Positions 38,011 to 49,073 of a stretch of 64,000 nt of DNA are shown in pieces. The stretch's first letter is position 1. The number at the start of each line of letters is the position of its first letter. This DNA comes from Vitis vinifera (Eukaryota > Streptophyta > Magnoliopsida > Vitales > Vitaceae). The position numbers were made by a program, and so were the translations under genes. The notes below the pieces were generated by a model that had not been told where the DNA came from, searched no databases, and was given only the letters and a program-made list of their open reading frames with translations. The DNA lies in assembly GCF_030704535.1 (NCBI RefSeq), contig NC_081821.1:7393001-7457000 (forward strand). Direction: 5' to 3'.

Positions 38011-41000
38011 TCAAACATTGCGCCTGCACACAGGGCACGTGCCATGTCTTATAAGCCACTTGTCCACACATGCCAAGTGAAATGTGTGATGGCACCAAGG
38101 CAAGCTCCTTGCAATTTCCCCAACTTCAATATCCTGTCAATTACACATTAGCGCTACTTAGCAAAATTGATGGATATAAGGAACTACTTAAATGGTAAAT
38201 ATAAGGTCCTTATCTTCCCTAAGACAATAATGACCTGCAAACATATTGTGCAGCAGTTGCTCTGTGCTGCCTTAATTTCATCCAAGATTACATGGCATGG
38301 TAGTTTCTTCAGTGAGTCCCCTGACAGACCCCTGGATGCAACTTCACCATAGACATCATACATCTCATCATAGCTTAAGTTACCAATGCTAACCTGCCCA
38401 TCCAATGCAAATTTATTAAACCTTCAAACCATTACTATAGGTTTCAATATTTTTATGGAGCTTTTCAACTACCACACTTACAAGCAGAGACAAATCAGGA
38501 ACTTGAATACAAGAAGCAACATGCACTCTTGAATTTTTTAATTTTTTTTTTAAAGTAATTTTTGCTATGCATGGTGTTGCATTTTTGTGTAGGAAGAAGG
38601 GGGTGATGAATGCATTATTTCCTCACTAAGACTTTTGTGAGATATCCAATTTGAGGGGTTCAATTCAGTATTTTTATGGTTACCATTCAAATAATATAAC
38701 TATTAGCAGTTGGGATTTAAAATTTTGCTATTGTTGTCTCACAAGGACCTTTCATGATCATATAGGAAGCCTATCTCCCTATCCCACACTCTAGGGCTGG
38801 CACCATACCTGCATCTACCCCTGCTATTAATGATCATTTGTCAAAAACAACACTTGGAGCAGAGTGCAGAGTGCAAACCAATGATTCCATAGAACATATA
38901 TTGATATGCATGATGGATAAGTGGACAAACATTTTTCTTATCAGCAATCGAAATTTTGGAGAAGCATGGAATGGATGTTCATAGATAAGCAAACATTGGA
39001 GTGGACAAACATTTTTCTTATCAGCCATCGAAATTTTGAATAAGCATGGAACGGATGTTCATAGATGAGCAAACATTGGATCGATCATGACGCTATTGAG
39101 TATCAAGTATGTCCTAATACAAGATGAATATGCCATGGACAACCATCTTTTTCAAAGCAAGTGACATCCAAAAATTAATTAAAAGCAGTTTTGTCTGCTT
39201 TTATTTCAAGCACTATATTGTTATCAACAAATTAGCATTTTTTTAAAAGAAATACTGACGAGTTTCTAAGGCAGCAGACCACTAGTAGCACCCATTATAT
39301 AAAACAATTTCCTCAATCTCTGTTTTTATATGGTAAACTAAAAAATCTATTAAAAAATTTATTCCCATAAGTACTTCAAAAATTAAAAAGCACTTAGATA
39401 CTGAGATTCTTAATATTGTGTTTTTCTAACAAAAGCATAGAACCCCTGAACAAGAGGAAAGATGTTTGAGATTCAGGGGGATAAACCAAAGAAATGAGCA
39501 CAGATTGAAATTTGTATTTCAATTGTTCTTCCAAATTCCTGAAAGGTTGAGCATACAAAAAATGAGTACATATTGAAATTTGTATTTCAATTGCTCTTTC
39601 AAATTCCTGAAAGGTTGAGCATACAAAAAAGTGATTATTGCTCATCCAAACAAAAAATGATGAAGAGATGAAAAGGGCACAAGCTTGTGCCCTTTCCTGT
39701 TCGGCACCTTATAAGCACCTTCTTCTATTATTGTTATTGCTCATAAAAACGAAAAATAATGAAGAGATGAAAAGGGCACAAGCTTGCGCCCTTTTCACCT
39801 TACATGCATTTCTCTTGCCTATAAAAAAGGGAGGTGAGCTTGGAAAGTTTAGGTCTTTTTTCCTTTACTTAAGTCTAACTTATTGAACCTTATCTTTGTT
39901 ATTTGTAGGTCACCACTGTTGACCTAAACTATTATTGCAACTAGTAACCCCTCCATCTTTTTCTTTTTATTTAGTTTTACATTTCCAACATTTGCAACAA
40001 GTTCCAATCCGGCTTCCACACTTAATTTTAAGGTGCGAGTGCTGGGGTTGGATGTGACATTTGCAAATCAAAGAATGTGACACCCAAATCATAACATCAC
40101 CAGGGGCCACCAGCAGGTGTCTTCTAAGTGCACCTTATCGCACATTAGCTCTCCACTTATTTGTCCACCTCTTATGTGAAAAATTTACAATGGGTAAGAT
40201 ACAGCCCTTTCCCCCTTTTTCCACATGGAAGTCATATTCTTTTAATTACTCTTCTATCTCTGCAGCTTCACTTGTGGTCACATGTTTATCAAGGCTTTTG
40301 GGAATAAACAGGCAAAAACAAAATTAAAATCTTGGGTTCTAAACAAATGTCCCACAGGAGATTTCTTTAGAAGGATAGTAAGATATGGAATATTTGCATG
40401 ACAAGCAAGATAGCCACCATAAACATAAACAAAAGGTAAGTCTAACTTTCTATCACACAGATCAACATATGAATCTGCACATTATTTTTGTCTAATAGAG
40501 ATATAGAAAAAGAGAGGGCCAAAACCTGCCATCGGTAAGTAGTTAACACTGCTGGTGTGAACGATTCCTCTACAATTCTCCCACGGAGAAGCTCCTCTAT
40601 GAAATCTGTCTGGACCAAATGACTGGACAATTAGTCTATGACTAAAGAACTACGTTATGAGCACTATCACGAAAAAGATAAGGAAATTCTACTGAGATCT
40701 CATGAGTGAGTGCAGGCATAAAAAACAGGTATTGACTAAATGGACAGTTCAGAAGCCCAAAAATTAGACCGGCCAAGTTTAACAAGATCTTGTTACTTCA
40801 CAGTTCATTTCACATGGTTTAGATGTTTGGACTGCAACTATTTTCTGAATACCCACGTTAAAATACCAGATTACCAAAAACCATGCAAAGGTGGATTGGT
40901 TCAGTTTTAGCTGGCCAGAAATCATGAACATGCAGAAAGCACAAAATCTACCAAGCAAAACACCAAAACAAAGAGTAATAAAATTGGTGAACTAACAATA

Positions 41001-42049
41001 GATAAGGAGTTCTGTGAGTTGGATCGGTCTGAACACCAGTAAGCACGGGAAGCCTCCAAAACCTCAACAGACAAAACAGCCCCAGCAATGGCACCAAGTC
41101 CAGCTCCACGGAGGACACCACTGTCAGAAGCTCTACCTGCTATAGCACCAGTGATAGCCCCCGTGAAAGCACCAGCTGCAATTAAATTACAGAATCAGGG
41201 ATATATGAAACAACCCTGTCATAGTAATGCCATGTAAGACCCATAAAAACTTTAGTTTCCGAACACTCCTGTATATGACCCATTTCTTGGTAGTTAGATA
41301 ACAAGAGCACCCACAATTTCATAAAATGATCCATTGTTGCAAGGGTCCACCACTAATACCATACCCGTCAAAACCACTAAACTGCAATGACATCAGATTG
41401 CATCCGGCCAAGTTAACTACATTACATTCATCAAGCATGTACAAAATTTGAATGAAAAGGAGAAATGCAATTGCAAAAGACAACCTTTTCTTTTTACATC
41501 TCTCGTAATTTATTTCTTATGAATTCAAAAGTTGATTTTTTTTTTTTTTTTGATAGGTAACTTCAAAAATTGAAATTAAATGACTCTTATTTCAGATTTT
41601 AACCATTGTCCAGATTAAGTCTTCCCTGACATGAAATTTCATTTCAAAGGACAAACCTTAAGAGCTTCCATTCTTTAACTAACCTACGCCCTCTGATCAT
41701 ATCATCCTCCAAAAAAATAAAACATAAAAACTCAACCATGAAAAGGATGTCATTATTTCTCAAAATTCAATCCAAAAATTTCCATAATTTGCTACCAATA
41801 TCCACCATTTTTCCAATTATATTTTCTCCTCTGGATTTACCTGAAGACATCCCCCATAACCCAAGAACAAAATCGCTCGACTCCAACGACCATAATTAAC
41901 AAAAGAGAAAACAAGATTGAATCAATGGAAGTAACATTACCGAGAGCAAAAACACCGGTGAGAGCGCCGGAAAGGGCGCCAGCGATCAATCTGGGAATAT
42001 AATGATAAACCCTAATCTCACCTCCTTCTTCAAAACCCCCATGTTCCAT
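38011..42049 (-). CDS. RING-H2 E3 ubiquitin ligase, NEP1-interacting-protein type
   Basis: Predicted membrane E3 ligase. Five exons: 42049-41941, 41175-40997, 40609-40526, 38393-38235 and 38133-38011 (TGA), 217 residues, all GT-AG and in phase. The start is the first ATG ([10 protein letters not shown]). The N-terminal half is a glycine/alanine-rich hydrophobic region ([16 protein letters not shown], then [13 protein letters not shown]) that would cross or insert into a membrane, as in the NIP1/NIP2 proteins reported to bind the plastid RNA polymerase RPOTmp. Next come [18 protein letters not shown] and [20 protein letters not shown], then a C-terminal RING-H2: CTIC, then [12 protein letters not shown] and HGTCPVC, i.e. 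C-x2-C-x14-C-x-H-x2-H-x2-C-x10-C-x2-C. All eight zinc ligands are present. The intron between exons 3 and 4 carries several tandem duplications. Confidence 0.9.
38921..39080. repeat. 80-bp tandem duplication
   Basis: Two head-to-tail copies beginning GTGGACAAACATTTTTCTTA at 38921 and 39001, differing at about five positions. They lie in the intron between RING-gene exons 3 and 4. Confidence 0.92.
39494..39795. repeat. Two adjoining tandem duplications (68-bp and 99-bp periods)
   Basis: The first pair starts at 39494 and 39562 (ATGAG.ACA.ATTGAAATTT). The second starts at 39635 and 39734 (TTATTGCTCAT), with an internal palindrome AAGGGCACAAGCTTG(T/C)GCCCTT in each copy. It is intronic in the RING gene, with no coding content. 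Confidence 0.88.
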
Positions 42050-42595
42050 ACCCGCCAAACACGATCGAACCCGCTAGGCCGGGCTCCAACCACAAGCCTC
42101 GGAGGAACGGACCACGGGCATCTACACGAGGGGAAACCCTAGTTTGCTTTTTGATCATTCCAATTTCGAATGCCGTCAATCTTATATTTTGCTTTTCATG
42201 TGCATATCCCAAATACAAAAGGTGAATTTTATTCCACACCACCATTCATTTTCCTACCCCATTTTTAATAATAATAAAAAATACAAATAAAATTTTAAAC
42301 TCCAAGAGGGCACCCTTTTTCTCTCTAGGAATCCTGTATGAATAAATGTTATTATTCCAAGTTTGCTAGATTTTTTTATTCATCCAAGGTAATTTTAGCA
42401 ATGCCCACGTATTGAGTTGGCTATTTGTCCTTCATTTATTATTCCCTAAAAGGTGGTCTGATGAAGAAAAATACCTTACTATAGGGAGGACAAACTCTAT
42501 GAGGCCATGTTCTACTTCAAAACATTTCTTAATTACAGAGATATAATTTTTTGGGCAAATAACTTGAGCCCTAGATGATCAGTACTCTGTATATA
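42050..42595. other. Spacer between RING gene and first PPR gene
   Basis: Contains the RING-gene leader side (GC-richer, 42050-42130) and the AT-rich 3' flank of the minus-strand PPR gene. No other feature recognised. Confidence 0.4.
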
Positions 42596-44044
42596 TCACT
42601 CCATGGGGGTGTCTGTCCCCAGAGCACAGTCAGAAGCTCTCATGGTTCTAGTCAGGTGGTCAAGAATCTCATATATCTGAGGCATACATGGATGTTGATC
42701 ATCTGCAGCAACAAACTCTTTAATGTCAATTCCCACTTCAATTGAACTGCAACCTGGATCTCTCCTCTGCTTTATTTGGTTTCTGACTAACATCTTCTTA
42801 TCCCACATGCCTTTGGCAGCATATAAATTTGACATGATGACATTGTCACCAACATGGCTAGGCTCCAGCTCGAGCAGCTGCCGACGGGCTTCTGAGTAAA
42901 TCTTAATGTTGCTGTTGCCGTTGCCGTTGCTGTCACCTTGGAGGCTGCATGCACCTAGCAATGTACGCCACACCACTGCGTTTGGCCGCACCGGCATCTT
43001 CAATATAAACTCATAAGCTTCTGTTAGGAGACCAGCACGGCATAAAAGATCCACCATGCAGCCAAAGTGGGAAATTCTTGGCCTCAAGCTATAATCCTCT
43101 TTCATGCTTCTGAAATGCTGCTTCCCTTCTTCCACAAGACCTGCATGGCTGCAGGCCATTAAAACTCCCATGAAAGTAACATCATTAGGGAGGACTAAAG
43201 AGCTCTCGTGTTCACCATTCCTTTTGTTCTTCCTTGCCCTTTTGTTCGTTTCTTTCATTTCTGTAAAAAGTTGAAGCGCCTCCTCTGCTTGTCCATGCAG
43301 GGCATGCCCCACAATCATGGATGTCCAGGTTGTGACATCCTTCTTCTGCGTACCATCAAACAATCTCCTGGCAGTACCGATCTCCCCACATTTTGAATAC
43401 ATGTTTATGAGAGAATTGTTTAGGCATAAATCTGTATCGAGTCCTCTATGGCGGATGTAAGCATGAATCCATTCTCCCATGTCTAACGCCCCAAGGTCAG
43501 CACAGGCGGAGAGAGCTACAGTTACTGTGACTATATCAGGTTGCACATCATCCATCTGCATCTGCCTGAAGAGCTGAAGAGCTTTATTGGGCCTCTGATT
43601 GTCAACATAAGCAGAAATCACGGAAGTCCAAGAGATGAGATTTTTGGAAGGTATTTCGTCAAACATATTATGTGCATCAGCAACATTTCCCGTTGCTGAA
43701 TACATGCTTATGAGAGATGTTTGGAGGAAAATGATGGGTTCAAAGCCAAAGTTTATGACAAGCGCATGCATTTGTTTTCCTTCTACCAAGGAAGACTTTA
43801 GGGTGCAAGCTTTAAGGGCAAACATGAGGGAGAAGCTGTCAATTGAAGAAGGGTTTTTTCTCAATAAGATGCGAAAGAAAAGGAGAACCTTGCTAGTGTT
43901 ACTGGATTGAAGGTACCTTTTCAGAGTTTGGTTTGATTTTGGTGGTTTGAGGTGAGTATGGAGATGGGCTTTGGGCTGATTGTTAGTTGCAAATAACTTG
44001 GTCACCCTTCTGCCCAATGAAGGGAACCTTCTTAAGAATCTCAT
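42596..44044 (-). CDS. PLS-class PPR protein, E/E+ type
   Basis: Single-exon gene, 482 residues, starting at ATG. PPR proteins bind organellar RNA, and PLS-class members mostly specify C-to-U editing sites. The N-terminus (MRFLRRFPSLGRRVTKLFAT) is basic and acid-free, suiting a mitochondrial or plastid presequence. Tandem P, L and S repeats are clear, for example ISWTSVISAYVDNQRPNKAL, WTSMIVGHALHGQAEEAL and FMGVLMACSHAGLVEEGK. It then has the E-domain block VVWRTLLGACSLQGDS and an E+-like block (PGCSSIEVGIDIKEFVAADD). No DYW deaminase domain follows, so if it edits it would need one in trans. It is short on PPR repeats for the class. Confidence 0.92.
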   Translation of the reverse strand: MRFLRRFPSLGRRVTKLFATNNQPKAHLHTHLKPPKSNQTLKRYLQSSNTSKVLLFFRILLRKNPSSIDSFSLMFALKACTLKSSLVEGKQMHALVINFGFEPIIFLQTSLISMYSATGNVADAHNMFDEIPSKNLISWTSVISAYVDNQRPNKALQLFRQMQMDDVQPDIVTVTVALSACADLGALDMGEWIHAYIRHRGLDTDLCLNNSLINMYSKCGEIGTARRLFDGTQKKDVTTWTSMIVGHALHGQAEEALQLFTEMKETNKRARKNKRNGEHESSLVLPNDVTFMGVLMACSHAGLVEEGKQHFRSMKEDYSLRPRISHFGCMVDLLCRAGLLTEAYEFILKMPVRPNAVVWRTLLGACSLQGDSNGNGNSNIKIYSEARRQLLELEPSHVGDNVIMSNLYAAKGMWDKKMLVRNQIKQRRDPGCSSIEVGIDIKEFVAADDQHPCMPQIYEILDHLTRTMRASDCALGTDTPME

Positions 44045-45137
44045 GAGGAGAAGGTGGCTTCAGGATTGTGTGAAAATACCACAAGAGCACAAAGCTATGT
44101 ATACCAAATGCTGTTAGGTAACTGCTGTGGCACTCCTGTAGAACACAACTGCTTGATCCAAAAATAATCAAAACTGTATTACAAAACTCACATATAAAGT
44201 GTTTACTCTGGGAAATGAAAGTTCTTTAGAGAACAAGGATTATTGACAACTAAATACCTTATCTAAAGTTTCACTTCATGCCCATGTACACAACTACCTG
44301 CCAGACGGGCTGCATAGTACCACCTAGTGCCCACTGATAACAGAAGGGAGTGGCAGTTCAAAAACTCTCAGGCGGGACTCAGCAGAAAACCTAGAGGGAC
44401 TGAGTTGACTCAACAAATCTTTGATTGCAATGCACAAGATTCATGGATTGATAAACTGGTTTCAGTAGGCTTTTTATTGCTATTTCATAGACTGGATCTA
44501 CGCAAAACTGCAAGGATCCAATAATCAGATTTACAGCATAGAAGAGAAAACTAGAACTTTTGGTTAAATGAAAAAATGCTTGCAGTTTTCTTTATTTTGA
44601 ACACTATGAATTCTGAATGGTTTTTAGTCAGAGTGGGATTCTTGTACTGCACTACCTTCTTCTCAGTAACAACACAAAGTTGAAATCTTAAATGGATAGT
44701 GTAGGACCCCAAGGTTCTGAGTTGACTCGATCAAGAGGCTGTACACCTTCTCCACAGAAGCTAAATTAAATGAGATGATTCCCTTAACATTAGGAGCTCT
44801 TCAAAATATGTTTGATCCACTAAACATTAGCACCTCACCAGCACAAGAAAGTACTTCCAGTGCACTTTGAGTCCAAGGTTTATTCATAATAGTGGCATGG
44901 GCATTGTCAACACAATTCTATTGTTTCTATACTCAGGAGGGCATCGATCATGCAATTTCAATATGACATGGTCATTTCTCTGGCTTCAATGAGGAGAAAT
45001 GGGAGTTGCTTTATTTCCTCTCTAACACTTCTTTAAAGGATATCACTCTTCTCATGAGGAAACCACTACCCACAACATAATTTATTGCCCTCATTCATCA
45101 AGATGTGATGTTTTGTATGACCGAGAAAAAGATCCTG
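44045..45137. other. Spacer between two minus-strand PPR genes
   Basis: 5' flank of the E+-like PPR gene and 3' flank of the P-class PPR gene. Short open frames on both strands have no recognisable family features. No repeat or RNA gene seen. Confidence 0.4.
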
Positions 45138-47135
45138 TTACAGGTCATTCAAATTTGAACACCCAATGCCTATCCCTGATAAATCCTCAGAACACCTGAG
45201 AGCTGATTTGAGGTATCCACTCTCTTCATAACCCTTAGCCAAGACCCGGTATACACTACTGTTTGGTATGATACCCATCTTTAGGATATCAGCCTGCAAC
45301 ATCATCACATCACGCAAATGCATGGCTCGGAAATGCCCCTGAATAATGACAATGCAAGTGAACACATCTGGTCTTAAACCAGAGCATCTCATATCTGAGA
45401 AAAACTTACTTGCTTTAAAAATCCTCCCATCCGTGCACAAACCCTGAATCAGGGCTGTATACATCACATGGTTTGGGGAACACAAGCTTCTATCCAACTC
45501 ATTAGTTTTACTACCAGTGGTATCAGTTCCAGTTTTCGCTAAGAAAAGTTTGATTGCATCACTAATCCTTCCATCCTTGCATAATCCATCAATTAAGCAA
45601 CTAAGTGTGAAAACATTAGGATGAAGGCCTGCCTCCTGCATCTCCTTATGAAGCCGGAAAGCTTCTTTTGTGTTGCCATCTTTGAAATGCCCATCAATTA
45701 AAGCTGTATAAGCAACTACATCAGGTAGAAGACCTTTGATTACCATTTCAGTGTACAATCCCATGGCAGCCTCCATTTTCCCTGCCTTGCAATAACCATC
45801 AATCAATGTAGAGAAGGTAATGATGTTAGGCTCTATACCCTTTTCTGTCATTTGAGAACACACCTCTATTGCCTTCTCCATGTTGCCTTCTTTGCAGTAC
45901 CCATCAATGAGTGTATTGTAGGTCACAGCATTCGGAAGGAATCCCTTTTTCTTCATTTCTTGCAACAACCCATCTGCTTCTTCCATTCTATCGACACCAC
46001 AAAGGCCCTTTATTAGTATACTGTAAGTGAAGACATCAGGCAAAATTTCGTGCTTTTCAATCTCTGAATGCAAACTCAGTGCTTCAGAGAGGTTCCCTGC
46101 CTTACAGTAGCCGTCTATCAAACAATTATACACAAATATATTTGGAACAACACCAAAACTAGCCATATCAATCAAAAACTTTCTGGCAGACACCATTTCA
46201 TCTGTTTTGCAAAGTCCATCAATTAAAATACCAAAAGTCACAACGTTTGGCAGCAGACCATCACCTAGCATTTCCTGGTACAATTCAAGGGCTTTCTTCA
46301 CATGGGCTATCTTACAGTATCCATCCATCATTGTGTTGTATGTATACAAATTTGGGAGCATACCCGAATTCCTCATTGTCCTAAACATACTTTCTGCTTC
46401 TGAAATTCTACTCTCACCGCACAGCCCACGTATGAGAATTGTGTATATCACAACCGTTGGGAAAATTTTCTTCTCAATCATTTCATCAAACAACCTGAAT
46501 GCTTTCAAAAAGTCACCTTGTCTACAACACCCATCAATCAATGTCCCATAGGTGACCACATTAGGCGACGCTCCGCGCGCTACCATATCACCATAAACTT
46601 TCCACATCGTATCAAACCTACCCTTCTTAACCAACCCATCTAAGACCATGTTACAAGCCTGCATTGCCGGCAATACATCCATCTTGTAATACACCCACAA
46701 GGCTTCTTCCACAAGACCCATTTCCGAGAAGGCAATAATCAACACCCCAAACACATTGGGAGTGAATTTAGAGCTTTCCAACCGACTAAGAACATTAAAA
46801 ACCGAACAACAAATACGGGATCTCCGAGAATTTTGGAGGCATTGGATGAGGTCTCTCATCAAGCACCTAGCCTTCGCGTACAATTTGGCTCCAGTTAAGA
46901 CATGGATAATTGCTGAATAGAGCTGCGGATTCTTGGCTAAGTCAGCTCGGCGGGAAACTGAGTGGAAGAGCTCGAGTGCTTGGTTAGCCGTTCTGCAGGT
47001 GAGTATAGAGTTAGGGAGACTAGAAGGAGATGAATCTGAAGATGAAGATGATGGAGAAGAAGAGAGTGGTCTCGAGATGAATGAAGAATGCTTGGCGTAG
47101 ATGCGCCTCGATTTTGGTGGGAAGGACTTCAACAT
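45138..47135 (-). CDS. P-class PPR protein, about 16 repeats
   Basis: Single-exon gene, 665 residues, starting at ATG. The N-terminus (MLKSFPPKSRRIYAKHSS followed by a serine run) is basic and Ser-rich, like a mitochondrial targeting peptide. About sixteen 35-residue PPR motifs run from residue 80 to the end, for example VVTYGTLIDGCCRQGDFLKA, LYTYNTMMDGYCKIAHVKKA and AVTYNTLIDGYCKEGNMEKA. There is no E, DYW or SMR domain. P-class proteins act in organellar RNA stabilisation, splicing, cleavage or translation, and many fertility-restorer genes look like this, although this one stands alone here. Repeat 13 has an insertion (TGTDTTGSKTNEL). Residues 5 and 35 of the repeats allow a partial RNA target prediction (see findings). 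Confidence 0.94.
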   Translation of the reverse strand: MLKSFPPKSRRIYAKHSSFISRPLSSSPSSSSSDSSPSSLPNSILTCRTANQALELFHSVSRRADLAKNPQLYSAIIHVLTGAKLYAKARCLMRDLIQCLQNSRRSRICCSVFNVLSRLESSKFTPNVFGVLIIAFSEMGLVEEALWVYYKMDVLPAMQACNMVLDGLVKKGRFDTMWKVYGDMVARGASPNVVTYGTLIDGCCRQGDFLKAFRLFDEMIEKKIFPTVVIYTILIRGLCGESRISEAESMFRTMRNSGMLPNLYTYNTMMDGYCKIAHVKKALELYQEMLGDGLLPNVVTFGILIDGLCKTDEMVSARKFLIDMASFGVVPNIFVYNCLIDGYCKAGNLSEALSLHSEIEKHEILPDVFTYSILIKGLCGVDRMEEADGLLQEMKKKGFLPNAVTYNTLIDGYCKEGNMEKAIEVCSQMTEKGIEPNIITFSTLIDGYCKAGKMEAAMGLYTEMVIKGLLPDVVAYTALIDGHFKDGNTKEAFRLHKEMQEAGLHPNVFTLSCLIDGLCKDGRISDAIKLFLAKTGTDTTGSKTNELDRSLCSPNHVMYTALIQGLCTDGRIFKASKFFSDMRCSGLRPDVFTCIVIIQGHFRAMHLRDVMMLQADILKMGIIPNSSVYRVLAKGYEESGYLKSALRCSEDLSGIGIGCSNLNDL

Positions 47136-48144
47136 CTCTACGTTGGATGGCTTTCTTCGTCCAGCTACATGTTATTCTTAAACCGGAGAAAGATGATCAG
47201 AAGCAGGCAGCAGCGTGTTTTATATATATATATAATAAAGTAAAATAGTAAAATACTACTTCAAATTGTATTAAATTTTTTTGATAAATAATCTTTTTAT
47301 ACTGAACCTGATTTGAATAAAAAAATTAATTTAAAATATATTTTTCTTTAGACAACTGTTTTCAAAATTATTTTCTAACCAAAAAACTACTTTCTATTTT
47401 CTATTATCAATAGAAAACAAATGTAATTTCAAAAAATACTTTTTTGTTGTTTCAATTGTATTCAATTATTTTTTTTAAAGTTGTTTTAAAAATAATTATA
47501 TAAATATGTATAATAATTAAAAATAGAACTTTAATATAAAAATTATTTTTAAAACATATTTAAAAGTATGAAAAATAAGTTAAAAATATTTTAAATTTTC
47601 TAACAAACTTTTATTTTACAAAACATAAGAGAAAATGATTTTAAAAAATGATTTAAAAACTTTTTTTTTTCAAAATTGTTTTAAAAAATAGTTATAAAAC
47701 AAAACTTAATTTAAAAAAAAAAAAAACGTGAAAGACACCTCCCTAAAATCATTTTACTTAAAATATTTATAAAAATTATTAGCATCCTTATAAATATATT
47801 TCATATTTAAAATTTGTTTTTTTAGAATAAAATTTATTTTTTAGTGTAACTTTAAGAACACTTACCTAAAATTTTTCCAAAAAATAATTTTATTAACAAA
47901 ATAAATTTTTAAGGGGTGCTTACTAAAATTAATTTAGGAGAATCTTTTTTTAATAATATATATCGAGAATGATACATGTATTATATAAAAATTTAATTAT
48001 ATTTTTTTTCACTCATAAAACTTAAAGCCAAATAAATTTTAAATTTTATTTTCCAAAAATAATTTTCACTTTTCTTAATAAATAAAATAAAATAAAAATA
48101 CAAAACTTATATATGTGCATAAATTGTGGTGACAATTAAAGGCA
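47136..48144. repeat. AT-rich spacer with a decayed MITE-like copy
   Basis: Very AT-rich. The stretch from about 47345 to 47710 resembles the element at 48145-49235: 'agaactttaatataaaaattatttttaaaacatattt' style sequence continues through the point where the other copy carries the Pack-MULE. It therefore preserves the empty target site (TAAAAATTA at 47537-47545). Confidence 0.55.
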
Positions 48145-48320
48145 TGTTTAGGAACTATTTTTTAGAACAATTTTTTGTTTTTTATAAAAAAAAACACGTT
48201 TTACAACAAAAAAAAAATCAAATAATATCTTTTAATTGTTTTATATTGTTTTCATTTATTTTTTTAAGAAATAATTATACTGTAAAATGATTAAACATAA
48301 AACACTAGATATAAAAATTA

Positions 48321-49073
48321 AGGTTTAATACACTTTGCACCCTCAATCTCAACCTATTACGTGTTTTGCACATTACCCCTTTAGATTTAAAACCAAATAC
48401 ATTGCACCTCATGCTTCTTAAATTGCAGTACTTTGCCTTGATTGCTAGAAGGTGTTAGTTTTTGTGGATAAAAATATCACCACGTGACTGATTAATGAAG
48501 GGTAAATTTGGAAAATCCTAACCCTAAGAAACCCTCAAATAGCTCTCATAGCTCTGTCTTTGTCCTATGGGGGGTGACAGCGGTGACACTGTGTACAAGG
48601 TCCTCCACAAGTTGACGAGGAGGTTGTACGCCTTGAAGGTGATCTACAGAAACCACGAGGACGTTGTGCTCCACCAAATCTATTGAGTAATCGAGATCCT
48701 TAGAGATGTGGATAACCCCAACGTGGTGAAGTGCCATGACATGTACGACCACATCGGCGAAATCCAAGTGTTGTTGGAGCACATGGATGATGGATCTCTT
48801 GAGGAGACTCACATCGTTGATGAGCTTGCTCTCTCCGATATCGCTATTCAAATCCTCTTCGGCCTTCACTACCTTAATCGTTGAAAAATTGTACACTGCG
48901 ACATCTAAAGGTGACATCGATGACATTTTCGTCCACAAAAACTAACATTGTCCAGTGATCAAGGTGGAGTGCTGCAATTTAAGAAACATGAGGTTCAATG
49001 TATTTGATTTTAAGCCTAAAGGGACAATATGTAAAACATGCGATAGATTGAGGGGACAAAGTGTATTAAACCT
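48321..49073. mobile_element. Pack-MULE (non-autonomous Mutator-like element)
   Basis: Terminal inverted repeats of about 150 bp begin AGGTTTAATACACTTTG at both ends and stay alignable inward through 'ttaaattgcag', 'ccttgat' and 'gttagtttttgtgga'. The element is flanked by the 9-bp direct repeat TAAAAATTA (48312-48320 and 49074-49082), the hallmark duplication length of Mutator elements. It has no transposase. Its interior is a fragment of a protein-kinase gene of host origin. Long TIRs, 9-bp duplication and captured gene together define a Pack-MULE. The TIRs differ by roughly 15 percent by eye, so it is not new. Confidence 0.9.
48573..48905 (+). pseudogene. Captured MAP kinase kinase (MKK4/5-like) fragment
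   Basis: The plus strand reads as kinase subdomains I to VIb of a group C plant [13 protein letters not shown] (glycine loop), [13 protein letters not shown] (with the ATP-binding lysine), [52 protein letters not shown] and KIVHCDI (HRD changed to HCD). It has in-frame stops: one after HQIY, one before KIVHCDI and one right after it. The sequence stops before the DFG motif, so the fragment cannot be an active kinase. It is GC-richer than its AT-rich surroundings, fitting capture from a coding exon. MKK4/5 genes lack introns, so a DNA or cDNA source cannot be told apart. Confidence 0.88.

Noticed and set aside
42050-42058. Upstream extension of the RING-protein start
   Set aside because: The extension begins with TTG, not ATG; the first ATG is at 42049.
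48546-48938. 130-codon minus-strand open frame
   Set aside because: It is the antisense of the captured MKK fragment and has no family features of its own; kept only as a possible antisense transcript.
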